Shown here piece by piece: positions 1-6,086 of a stretch of 13,253 nucleotides of DNA. Position 1 is the first letter of the stretch. Each line of letters opens with the position of its first letter. The notes below the pieces were generated by a model. That model worked only from the letters and a program-made list of their open reading frames with translations, was not told the DNA's origin and made no database searches. Position numbers and translations under genes: made by a program. The DNA is taken from positions 1-13,253 of the forward strand of contig JAEYRU010000107.1 of NCBI GenBank assembly GCA_023435335.1, given 5' to 3'. This stretch comes from Pseudomonadota bacterium. Lineage in GTDB: Bacteria; Pseudomonadota; Alphaproteobacteria; Rhizobiales; Rhizobiaceae.

Positions 1-436
1 CGAGCGAATAGTCCGGCAGGCGTGGGTTGGCGGTGGCTGCAAGCAGCCGAATGCACAGCGAGCGAGGCTTCTTCCAGTCGAGGCCGGCGCGCGCGGCCTC
101 GCTGGCCAAGACCGCCAGGTCAAAGCCGATGGAGTGCCCGATCAGGATGCGACCGGCGGCGAAGACCTCAAAACGGCGCCATGCCTCGGAAAAAGACGGT
201 GCATTGCGCACCATCGCGTTGGTGATGCCGTGGATGGCGGTGGAGGAGGGCGGGATCGGCACCCGCGGGTCAACAAGCAGTTCCCAGGCTGCGTCTGTTT
301 CAATCGCGCTTGCGCGGATTCCTACGGCGCCCATCTGCACGATGCGGTCTTGGGATGCGTCGAGCCCGGTGGTTTCGGTGTCGAAGGCCACTGCGGCAAG
401 CGCCTTGAGCGGCGTAGCGCCAGTGATCATTATCAT
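1..436 (-). CDS. 3'-5' exonuclease of the DEDD/DnaQ family, partial (C-terminus beyond the window)
   Basis: The first 145 residues of an RNase T/DNA polymerase III epsilon-type exonuclease are visible. The ExoI motif FDTETTG supplies acidic residues D19 and E21. The motif IHGI (about residues 68-71) follows, and the ExoII motif GHSIGFDLAVL supplies D106. The ExoIII His/Asp motif would lie beyond the left edge. Such enzymes remove nucleotides from 3' ends using two metal ions. This may be a stand-alone exonuclease rather than the replicative proofreading subunit. ATG at 436 is chosen because GGAGGG lies about 8 nt upstream. A second in-frame ATG at 430 is possible. No signal peptide is seen, so the protein is cytoplasmic. 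It is transcribed leftward and separated from the OmpA gene by a terminator. Family assignment is firm; the specific substrate is unknown. Confidence 0.85.
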   Translation of the reverse strand, partial: MIMITGATPLKALAAVAFDTETTGLDASQDRIVQMGAVGIRASAIETDAAWELLVDPRVPIPPSSTAIHGITNAMVRNAPSFSEAWRRFEVFAAGRILIGHSIGFDLAVLASEAARAGLDWKKPRSLCIRLLAATANPRLPDYSL

Positions 437-530
437 GCCGTCTGCCCTCCCTCCGGCCGCACAGCAGCACAATAGCCCAAGAGACGGCTTGATCCAGATC
501 AGCTACGAGATGGAGTCCGGTAAAGAAAAA

Positions 531-556
531 CCCGACCGGTGGGGGGACCGGTCGGG
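531..556 (-). terminator. Rho-independent terminator of the OmpA-family gene
   Basis: A perfect 10-bp inverted repeat (CCCGACCGGT at 531-540 and ACCGGTCGGG at 547-556) encloses a 6-nt loop. Read on the minus strand, the stem is followed directly by TTTTTCTTTA, a good U-tract, so it ends the leftward OmpA transcript about 107 nt after its stop codon. On the plus strand the tail is CCTTTTCG, so weaker termination in the other direction is possible. Confidence 0.88.
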
Positions 557-619
557 CCTTTTCGCCAAAGTCCCCAGGAGGAGGGGGTGTCCCGGAGACA
601 GGGCAGGGAACAGTTCAGA

Positions 620-659
620 TCGGTATGCGGAGGACAGGTTTCAAGTGCCCTCCGCACCG
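620..659 (-). other. Stem-loop in the 3' untranslated region of the OmpA-family gene
   Basis: TGCGGAGG (625-632) pairs with CCTCCGCA (649-656), an 8-bp stem with a 16-nt loop. The stem extends by CGG/CCG across a 2-nt TA bulge. It lies just after the OmpA stop codon and about 65 nt before the true terminator, and has no T-tract. It may stabilise the 3' end or belong to a 3'UTR-derived RNA. The pairing is seen; any function is a guess. Confidence 0.35.
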
Positions 660-663
660 ACCG

Positions 664-2580
664 TCAGTTGCGGCTCGCCACGGGCGCCACCAGCGGGGTG
701 ATCCGGCGGATGGCCACCCGGCGGTTTTCCCGGTTGCGCTCCTGCGTTGCCACCTTGAGATAGCGCTCTCCGTAGCCCTGCGTCACGAGATTCTCCGGCG
801 GAATGCCGAAGACGTCCGTGAGGGCCGCGGCGACCGACTCTGCACGCCGGTCGGACAGGACGAGGTTCGCCGAGTCGGAGCCCACTGCGTCGGTGTGGCC
901 TTCGATCAGGAAAGTCTCGGCCGGATTGTTTTCGAGCAGGCGCGACATGGCATCGGCGACGCCCTCCAGCTTGGGTATCTCGCTCTCCGAAATGGAGGCC
1001 GAGCCGAACTCGAAGGTGATGATATCCAGATCGATGCGGCGAACGCTGTCGCGGACACGCGCGGAGTACTTCACCTCGTCGATCGAATAGAGGCGACGTA
1101 CCGGCTCCACGGGCGGACGGGCCAGGAAATCGTAGTAGCGATCCGGATCGTCCACCCGCCTGGCGTCCAGTATGTACTGGCTTACCGGAATGGTCAGGCG
1201 CAGCGGCGGCAGCTCGCGGCCCGGGTCGCGCCAGCGGTAGGGGCGGTCACGCTCGCGCTCGCTGGCGTAGACGAGCACGTACTCGCGGCCATCGGGCGTG
1301 ATGCGGGAGCGACGGATGACGTCACCGTACTGATCCCGTATCGTAACGACCTCGGTGCCGTCCGCCCGGACGATCACCTCGCGCGTCCAACCGCCGCGCA
1401 GGTCCTCGTAGTAGACCTCGCGCGCGTCTCGGCGGAGTCGGGGCCGATCGTTGCTCTCGACGAAGACGTTGGTGCCGAACTGGAAGACGATCCGGCCTCC
1501 GATTTCGTTCAGGATCTCAGCCCCCTCGCGACGTTCGCGGCGGCTGAAGACCTGGCTTTCCTCGACGCGTTCGCCCTCGATCGCCAACAGCGGCTCCGCC
1601 TCGACCGGGGCGGCCTGGCTTTGAGCCTCCTGGTCGGACTCTGGCGGCGGCGCCTGCTCCTCGGCGGGGGCGGCGGGTTGAGCATCGCCGTCGGTCGCCG
1701 CATCCTCGGCGGGAGCAGCCTCCTTCTGGCTATCGAGCACGGGGGCAGCATCTTCCGGCAATACGCCTTCCGGATCCTGCGCCGGATCCGCCGGTTCCGC
1801 AGGCGGCTGCTCAGCCGGAGCATCCTCCGCGGGCCCTTCGGCCGGCACTTCCGCGTCGGGGGCAACCTCAGCGGGGGTGTCCGTAGCAGGCTGCTCGGCA
1901 GGGGCCGGTTCCTCGCCCTCGGCCGGAGCGGCCTCCGGCTCAGCCGGCGCAGCAGGTTCCTCGGCGGAGGGAGCTTCTTCGGCGGGCTGTTCCTGAACCG
2001 GCTCGTCGGCAGGGGCTTCGGGCTCGGCCGCGGGGGCTTCCGGCTCGGTCGCGGGGGCTTCAGACTCGGGCGCGGGGGCTTCAGGCTCAGTCGCGGGCTC
2101 TTCCACTGGTGGTTCAGCTGGCTCCGCTTCGGCCGGAGCTTCCTCGGCCGGGGCCTCTGCCGGCGCTTCATCAGCGGGAGCTTCCTCGGCCGGGGCCTCC
2201 TCGGACGCCGGCTCCTCTTCAGCAGGTGCCTCAGGCTCCGCAGGCGGTTCTTCGGCGGTGGGTTCTTCCGCAGCCGGCGCCTCGGGCTCCGGTTCGTCGG
2301 CGGCGGGGGTTTCGGGTTCGGGCTCCGGGGCGTCCTCGGCCGGTTCGGCCGGGGCCTCGAGTTGTTCCAACTGCTGCTGGATTGCGCTGCGCTCCTCGTC
2401 GGTGAGGTCCGGGTTCAGCAGGCGCTCACGCAACTCCTCGGCGGTGACCTGAGCCAAGACGATGGGGGTTCCCTCGACAGCGGGTACCATCCGTCCGGCC
2501 GAAAGGGGCGCAGCCGCCAGCGGGCCGGCCATCAGCAGGCCAAGCGCCGTGCCAGCAACGATCCTTCGATGCAGTTTCAT
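664..2580 (-). CDS. OmpA-family peptidoglycan-binding envelope protein with a long Ala/Pro/Glu-rich linker
   Basis: This 638-aa protein begins with a signal peptide (MKLHRR then a hydrophobic stretch and Ala-rich cleavage area near residues 20-30). A short helical segment (45-72) follows, then a roughly 260-residue Ala/Pro/Glu-rich stretch (about 73-335). A basic, beta-rich middle section (about 345-500) comes next, and an OmpA C-terminal domain (about 515-628) closes it. The OmpA domain carries FEFGSASI, EGHTDAVGS and NLVLSDRRAESV, the Asp/Arg pocket that binds diaminopimelate in peptidoglycan. It probably tethers the outer membrane or an envelope structure to the cell wall. ATG at 2580 is chosen over a TTG one codon upstream because GGGAGAA lies about 4 nt before the ATG and is too close to the TTG. 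It is monocistronic, divergent from the YcgN gene, and ends in a strong terminator. Confidence 0.9.
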   Translation of the reverse strand: MKLHRRIVAGTALGLLMAGPLAAAPLSAGRMVPAVEGTPIVLAQVTAEELRERLLNPDLTDEERSAIQQQLEQLEAPAEPAEDAPEPEPETPAADEPEPEAPAAEEPTAEEPPAEPEAPAEEEPASEEAPAEEAPADEAPAEAPAEEAPAEAEPAEPPVEEPATEPEAPAPESEAPATEPEAPAAEPEAPADEPVQEQPAEEAPSAEEPAAPAEPEAAPAEGEEPAPAEQPATDTPAEVAPDAEVPAEGPAEDAPAEQPPAEPADPAQDPEGVLPEDAAPVLDSQKEAAPAEDAATDGDAQPAAPAEEQAPPPESDQEAQSQAAPVEAEPLLAIEGERVEESQVFSRRERREGAEILNEIGGRIVFQFGTNVFVESNDRPRLRRDAREVYYEDLRGGWTREVIVRADGTEVVTIRDQYGDVIRRSRITPDGREYVLVYASERERDRPYRWRDPGRELPPLRLTIPVSQYILDARRVDDPDRYYDFLARPPVEPVRRLYSIDEVKYSARVRDSVRRIDLDIITFEFGSASISESEIPKLEGVADAMSRLLENNPAETFLIEGHTDAVGSDSANLVLSDRRAESVAAALTDVFGIPPENLVTQGYGERYLKVATQERNRENRRVAIRRITPLVAPVASRN

Positions 2581-2739
2581 CAACTTCTCCCGAAAAAGAC
2601 ATGTCCCGTCGCCACCAGAACCGCCGACTGCGCAATTTGGTTCCCTGCCGCCGATGCGGCACTAGAGCGGGCAGCCGCCAACCGATGCCAACAATGCAGT
2701 TGCTTGACCTTCGGACGCTGCGGGTCCAGATCAGCCGGG

Positions 2740-3186
2740 ATGGCGGAACCCTTCTGGAAGACCAAGACCCTGGATGAAATGTCGCCCGCCGAGTGGGAAT
2801 CGCTTTGCGACGGCTGCGGCAAATGCTGCCTCGCCAAGCTCGAGGACGAAGACACCGGCGACATCTATTTCACCAGCGTCGGCTGCCGCCTGTTCGACGC
2901 CGGCTCGTGCCGTTGCACCGATTATGCAAACAGGCTGGAGCGTGTTGCCGACTGTGTCAGGCTGACGCCGCAGAACGTTCGCACCATCCCCTGGCTGCCC
3001 TCCACCTGCGCCTATCGACTGGTGGTCGAGGGGCGCGATCTCCAGTGGTGGCATCCGCTGATCTCCGGCCACTACCAGACGGTGCACGACGCCGGGATAT
3101 CCGTGCGCGGGCGTGTCACCAAGAACGAAAGCGAGCTTGCCGAACCGGAAGACTATCTGCCGTACGTGCTGACGGAGGAACCATGA
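2740..3186 (+). CDS. YcgN/UPF0260 family cysteine-cluster protein
   Basis: This 148-aa protein closely matches what I recall of the E. coli YcgN (UPF0260) family in length and motifs: PFWKTKTLDEM at the N-terminus, then EWESLCDGCGKCC, IYFTSVGCR, a second group of cysteines, and LPSTCAYRL. Cysteines at 23, 26, 29, 30, 49, 57, 59, 72 and 90 form a CxxCxxCC-type cluster of the broader YkgJ class, probably binding zinc or an Fe-S cluster. The biochemical role of the family is not established. ATG at 2740 is chosen because the family starts with MAEPFW-like sequence; the frame stays open upstream only as a shadow of the opposite gene. The ribosome site is weak. It overlaps the next gene by 4 nt, indicating a translationally coupled pair. 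Confidence 0.88.
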   Translation: MAEPFWKTKTLDEMSPAEWESLCDGCGKCCLAKLEDEDTGDIYFTSVGCRLFDAGSCRCTDYANRLERVADCVRLTPQNVRTIPWLPSTCAYRLVVEGRDLQWWHPLISGHYQTVHDAGISVRGRVTKNESELAEPEDYLPYVLTEEP

Positions 3187-3596
3187 ACCGCGCGACCACA
3201 ACGAGCCTTCTCAAGCGCTGCTTCGAAGCCTTCAACGCGAACGATCATGCCGTTCTGCTGACCTGCCTGTCAGAGGACGTCGCACTCGACATCAATCAGG
3301 GGTCACGTGAATTCGGCAAGGAGCGGTTTCGCTGGTTCCTGGCGTTGAGGGCACGGCATTTCCAGGACCAAGTCTCGGACATCGTCATAATGATGGACGA
3401 AAGTGGGGGCCGCGCCGCGGTCGAATTCACGCTGCGCGGCCGCTACCTCGACACTGCGGAGCCGCTGCCACGGGCATCCGGGCAGAGCTATTCCCTGCCG
3501 GTTGGACTCTTTCTGGAGATCGACGACGGGTTGATTACGCGCGTCAGCGCGCATTTCAGCATGGCTGAACTGGCGGCGCAGTTGTCGCGAGGGTGA
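3183..3596 (+). CDS. Ketosteroid-isomerase-related SnoaL/NTF2-fold protein
   Basis: A 137-aa single-domain protein of the small alpha+beta barrel (NTF2-like) fold. The N-terminal helix LLKRCFEAFNANDHAVLL is followed by LSEDVALDINQGSREFGKERF, then a strand pattern ending in GLFLEIDDGLITRVSAHFS. This pattern and length fit the uncharacterised group of steroid delta-isomerase-related proteins often found beside YcgN-type genes in alphaproteobacteria. No signal peptide is seen. The start ATG at 3183 overlaps the preceding stop codon (ATGA), with GGAGGAA a few nt upstream inside the previous gene, so translation is coupled. No enzymatic activity can be assigned: NTF2-fold proteins range from isomerases and lyases to plain ligand binders. 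It differs from the two longer SnoaL-like proteins in this window, which have an N-terminal coiled coil. Confidence 0.8.
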   Translation: MNRATTTSLLKRCFEAFNANDHAVLLTCLSEDVALDINQGSREFGKERFRWFLALRARHFQDQVSDIVIMMDESGGRAAVEFTLRGRYLDTAEPLPRASGQSYSLPVGLFLEIDDGLITRVSAHFSMAELAAQLSRG

Positions 3597-3637
3597 GCGC
3601 AGCGGTTCAGCGTGCGGGAACCAGCGGCCCGGCGCGT

Positions 3638-3650
3638 CATTCAATGAATG
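3638..3650. repeat. Short perfect palindrome upstream of the secreted-protein gene
   Basis: CATTCA (3638-3643), a central A, then TGAATG (3645-3650) form a 13-nt perfect inverted repeat. It lies in the 146-nt gap between the isomerase-like gene and the start of the 124-aa protein gene. It could be a regulator site about 93 nt before the start codon, but no regulator is known and no clear sigma-70 promoter was recognised nearby. Confidence 0.3.
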
Positions 3651-3742
3651 CAGGATGAATGGCGGGTTCCGCTCCGGTTCAGGCGCGGGTTGGCATTGTC
3701 CCTTCATCGCATAAGCGAGCAACGCCAGAACGGAGACGAACT

Positions 3743-4117
3743 ATGTTCCAGAAAATCAAGATCGCAGCCCTTTCGGCGGTGCTGGGCCTCGGCACGCTTG
3801 CCGCCATGCCCGCTACGGCGCAGGCTGACAGCTTCTATTTCGGCATTACCCCCAACGGGCCGCGCGCCGGGGTCATCGTCGACGAAGGCCGCTCCTACCG
3901 CCGCGGGCCGGACCGCCACTGGGGTCCCGATCGCCACTGGGGCAGGGATCGCGGCTGCAGCGCGCGCGAAGCCGTGCAGAAGGCTGAACGCATGGGGATT
4001 CGCCGGGCCTATGTGCGTGGCGAGAACCGTCGCACCATCCACGTCAGCGGCCGTTCGCGCGGTCATCACGTGACGGTGGTCTTCGCCAACGCTCCGCGCT
4101 GCCCGATCATCCGCTAA
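3743..4117 (+). CDS. Small secreted Arg/His-rich protein of unknown function
   Basis: A 124-aa protein with a clear signal peptide (MFQKIK, hydrophobic core, cleavage near AQA/DS at 27-28). The mature part has a tandem copy of GPDRHW at residues 55-60 and 61-66, then GRDR. The conserved-looking C-terminal half contains EAVQKAERMGIRRAYV, RRTIHVSGRSRG and APRCPIIR. Two cysteines (72 and 120) could form a disulfide in the periplasm. Short proteins of this pattern occur in Hyphomicrobiales and are sometimes loosely labelled antifreeze protein; I have no evidence for that function. ATG at 3743 is preceded by GGAG at about 8 nt. It ends about 20 nt before a shared bidirectional terminator. Expression and secretion are likely; the role is unknown. 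Confidence 0.8.
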   Translation: MFQKIKIAALSAVLGLGTLAAMPATAQADSFYFGITPNGPRAGVIVDEGRSYRRGPDRHWGPDRHWGRDRGCSAREAVQKAERMGIRRAYVRGENRRTIHVSGRSRGHHVTVVFANAPRCPIIR

Positions 4118-4138
4118 GCGCGGCGTCGTAGAAATCTA

Positions 4139-4173
4139 AAGAAGGGCCGGCGGGACATCCGCCGGCCCTTCTT
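4139..4173. terminator. Bidirectional Rho-independent terminator between convergent genes
   Basis: A 15-bp perfect stem (4139-4153 with 4159-4173) has a 5-nt loop at 4154-4158. The core is GAAGGGCCGGCGG paired with its complement. The plus tail is CG-interrupted after TTCTT; the minus tail reads CTTCTTTAGATTTC. It lies between the stop of the 124-aa gene (4117) and the stop of the SIMPL gene (4181), so it can serve both transcripts. Confidence 0.85.
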
Positions 4174-4180
4174 CGTGCCG

Positions 4181-4897
4181 TCAGGGCTGGCCAATCTCGT
4201 AGATGACGCCGACATGGACGCGGTAGGTGTTTTCGCCGGCTTCGATCGGCACAGCCTCGTCCTGCGCGGCTTCCATCCGCATCGCCTTGGCCATGGGGAT
4301 GGGCGGCATGGCCGGCGCGGATTCCGAGATCTCGATCACCTGGCCGAGCGTGACGCCGGCCGCCTCAGCCAGGGTCTGGGCCTTTTCACGGGCCTCCGCA
4401 ACCGCAGCCTTTCGCGCCTGCGCAATCGCTTCCTTTGGATCGTCATTGTCGAATCTGATGCCGCCGCCCTGGTTGACGCCAAGGGTCACGGCGCGGTCGA
4501 TGACCTCGCCCAGCCGCGCGAGATCGCGCACCCGAACATTCAGCGAGTTGCTCACCTGGTAGCCTACAATGCGTGGCGGCTGGCCATCGTTGTTCTGAGG
4601 GTAGACATAGCGCGGATTGATGGACAGGCCGGAGGTCTGGAGATCGCGAGGCTCGATGCCCGCCTGCTTCAGTGCTGCGATGACGCCGGCGACTGCTTCG
4701 TTGGCCTGATCAAGTGCCGCACGGGCGGTATCGGCCTCGCGCATGACAGACAGGTCGAGCCAAGCCATGTCGGGGGCGATCGCGGCCTGCCCCTGGCCGG
4801 CGACCACGATGCGCGGGGTCGGCGGCGCCTCCTGTGCGGCGGCGGCCAGCGGCATTGCGAGAACGGCGGCGAGCGCCAACGGCAGTGTGATTCGCAT
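4181..4897 (-). CDS. SIMPL domain (DUF541) periplasmic/outer-membrane protein, BP26/YggE type
   Basis: This 238-aa protein has a signal peptide (MRITLPLALAAVLAMPLAAA, cleavage near AAA/QE) followed by a full-length SIMPL domain. Family marks are IVVAGQGQAAIAPDMA at the start, IEPRDLQTSGLSINPRY, GYQVSNSLNVRVRDL, GEVIDRAVTLGVNQGGGIRF and the helix ARKAAVAEAREKAQTLAEAAGVTLG. The best-known relatives are Brucella BP26 (Omp28), a major immunogen that forms ring-shaped oligomers, and E. coli YggE, linked to oxidative stress. The molecular function is not settled. ATG at 4897 is chosen because GAGGAGA lies about 5 nt upstream and the signal peptide begins there; the frame extends 20 codons further upstream without a plausible start. 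It stands alone between the tRNA and the terminator at 4139-4173. Confidence 0.88.
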   Translation of the reverse strand: MRITLPLALAAVLAMPLAAAAQEAPPTPRIVVAGQGQAAIAPDMAWLDLSVMREADTARAALDQANEAVAGVIAALKQAGIEPRDLQTSGLSINPRYVYPQNNDGQPPRIVGYQVSNSLNVRVRDLARLGEVIDRAVTLGVNQGGGIRFDNDDPKEAIAQARKAAVAEAREKAQTLAEAAGVTLGQVIEISESAPAMPPIPMAKAMRMEAAQDEAVPIEAGENTYRVHVGVIYEIGQP

Positions 4898-5057
4898 GTC
4901 TCTCTCCTCAACGGACGCTGCCCAAGACCGGCGCCCCGCATCGCCCACGGATGCCACACCGGACCGGCCGTCCTTGCGGTGGGGTAGGCGGCGATTATGG
5001 GCTGATTGGGGCGGCGGCTTGTGCGGCCCGGAAAAAGAAACTAAGTCACCGCGCGTG

Positions 5058-5133
5058 GGGCCTGTAGCTCAATGGTTAGAGCCGGCGGCTCATAACCGCT
5101 TGGTTGGGGGTTCGAGTCCCTCCGGGCCCACCA
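5058..5133 (+). tRNA. tRNA with CAU anticodon, most likely tRNA-Ile2 (lysidine-modified)
   Basis: A complete 76-nt cloverleaf with encoded CCA. The acceptor stem is GGGCCTG with CGGGCCC (one T-G wobble), the D arm is GCTC/GAGC, and the anticodon stem is GGCGG/CCGCT around loop CTCATAA, with anticodon CAT at 5091-5093. The T arm is GGGGG/CCCTC around TTCGAGT. The discriminator is A5130 and CCA is 5131-5133. The anticodon-loop context CTCATAA and CGCTTGGT resemble E. coli ileX rather than elongator Met. Base pairs C4-G69 and C5-G68, which I recall as features used by lysidine synthetase TilS, are present. It would then read AUA codons as Ile. Elongator tRNA-Met is the alternative; it is not initiator Met because the acceptor stem begins with a G-C pair. 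Confidence 0.93.
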
Positions 5134-5217
5134 ATTTCTCCATATCTCGTTGTCCTTAAACAGACGGACCTAAGCGTCGCCGGTCCACGGACGGACGGGC
5201 GCGCCAGAGCAGGTCAT

Positions 5218-5233
5218 GCATCGCTAGCGTTGC
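5218..5233. repeat. Inverted repeat, candidate operator upstream of the TRAP operon
   Basis: GCA-T-CGCTAGCG-T-TGC is a 16-bp inverted repeat with one T/T mismatch pair and a perfect 8-bp core at 5222-5229. It ends 13 nt before the candidate -35 box of the TRAP operon promoter, a place where an activator or repressor could bind. No regulator gene lies in the window, so the family of the binding protein is unknown. Confidence 0.35.
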
Positions 5234-5246
5234 GGCTCATACCGGC

Positions 5247-5275
5247 TTGACGGCGGTGAACACGCATAATAATTT
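5247..5275 (+). promoter_or_regulatory. Candidate promoter of the SnoaL-TRAP operon
   Basis: TTGACG (5247-5252) matches a -35 box at five of six positions. It is followed at 17 nt by TAATTT (5270-5275), a weaker -10 candidate. The -10 lies in an AT-rich tract (5266-5290 has only one C in 25 nt) that stands out from the GC-rich surroundings and should melt easily. The first gene starts about 75 nt downstream, leaving room for a leader with a 7-bp stem-loop. The exact start site is not known. Confidence 0.4.
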
Positions 5276-5290
5276 AACATAATAAATAAA

Positions 5291-5311
5291 CTCCAGCCCG
5301 AGAAGCTGGAG
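5291..5311 (+). other. Leader stem-loop before the SnoaL-like gene
   Basis: CTCCAGC (5291-5297) pairs perfectly with GCTGGAG (5305-5311) around a 7-nt loop. It lies in the probable 5' untranslated region, ending 26 nt before the GGAGGAG ribosome site. It could be an mRNA leader hairpin or an operator. It is unlikely to be a terminator for the plus strand because no T-tract follows. A T-rich tail exists on the minus strand, but no minus-strand gene lies upstream. Confidence 0.35.
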
Positions 5312-5351
5312 CAGAGGGTCGGCGACCGTTCGCCGGTGGAGGAGATTTCGC

Positions 5352-6003
5352 ATGTCGTCGGACGAGTTCGCCGAATTGCGGCGCGAACTGCAGGCTTTGC
5401 GGGAAGAAGTGGCCGAACTCGGGTACCTGCGCGAGCTCGACGAGATCACCAAGCTGACCTCGCGCTACACGCATCTCTACTACATGCTGCGCAATGAAGA
5501 ATGCCCGGCGCTTTTTGCCCAGAAGCGCGACGATGTATCGATCGAGATCTATGACAGCGGCGTTTACGTCGGACTGGAGAATGTGACGGCCTTTTACAAG
5601 GCGATGACGCGCAATACGACGCCGTCCCGGCTGGCTGCAGCAGCACCTGGCGCTGAATCCGATCATCGAGATATCCAAGGATCGTCAGCGCGCCCGCGGT
5701 CTCTTCCATTCGCCCGGCATCGTGGCGCGGTTCCGCAAGGAGAAGCTGACCGCCTACTGGAACTGGGCGAAGTACGACATGCAGTACGTGAAGGAAGACG
5801 GGGTGTGGAAGTTCCTGTCGATTACGGCGCGGCTCCAGTTCCAGTCGCCTTACCACAAGGGCTGGGTGAAGGAGCCGGTCGCGTCGAGTTCGGGCGGCTT
5901 CGCCGAACTCCAGCCGGACCTGCCGACCACATATCACATGCCTTACAACCCCTACCGCATCAACCGTTTCGAACCGTCGCCGCCCGAACCGTTCGCGGAT
6001 TGA
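5352..6003 (+). pseudogene. SnoaL/NTF2-like protein gene interrupted by a frameshift
   Basis: The 5' part (5352 to about 5630) encodes 93 residues: an N-terminal coiled coil (FAELRRELQALREEVAEL) and then a SnoaL-type start with RYTHLYYMLRN and SGVYVGLENVTAFY. The protein then continues in the +1 frame from about 5632 (WLQQHLALNPIIEISKDRQ) to the TGA at 6001-6003, with AYWNWAKYDMQYVKEDGVWKF and YHKGWVKEP. One extra base near 5631, or two missing bases, explains the switch. Restored, the product would be about 216 aa, matching the intact 220-aa relative at 9046-9708, with which it shares GVY.G.E, Y.KE.G.WK and PY..GW motifs. GGAGGAG lies 7 nt before ATG 5352. As written, translation runs past the break in frame 0 without a stop to 7103, into dctP. 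A sequencing error is a real alternative to a true pseudogene. It leads the TRAP operon. Confidence 0.75.
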
Positions 6004-6086
6004 GGATGGAAGGATCTGGCCGAGAAATCGGTCGCTTGCATGCCGCGCAGAGCTGTGACCCTGCCGGACAACGTGGGAGAGAGAGC

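Noticed and set aside
27..701. Plus-strand open frame across the exonuclease start and terminator
   Set aside because: It lies antisense to a clear DEDD exonuclease and crosses a strong terminator; no family features.
1600..2400. CRISPR-like or satellite repeats in the repetitive GC-rich stretch
   Set aside because: The repetition reflects repeated Glu-Ala-Pro codons in an intact reading frame, with no regular repeat-spacer unit.
2581..2583. TTG as start of the OmpA-family protein
   Set aside because: It sits too close to the GGGAGAA ribosome site; the ATG at 2580 has better spacing and begins the signal peptide.
625..3186. Very long plus-strand open frame (853 codons) antisense to the OmpA-family gene
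   Set aside because: Most of it is the low-complexity opposite strand of the Ala/Pro/Glu linker, giving Arg/Gly/Leu-rich nonsense. Only its last 148 codons (from 2740) match a real family (YcgN).
4175..4987. Plus-strand open frame opposite the SIMPL gene
   Set aside because: The minus frame has a signal peptide, ribosome site and full SIMPL motifs; the plus frame has none.
5291..5311. Hairpin as a terminator of the tRNA transcript
   Set aside because: No T-tract follows on the plus strand and it sits about 160 nt past the tRNA, after the candidate operon promoter.
5615..5640. Programmed +1 frameshift in the SnoaL-like gene
   Set aside because: No recognised slippery sequence, in-frame stop, or stimulatory element was seen at the switch; mutation or sequencing error is simpler.
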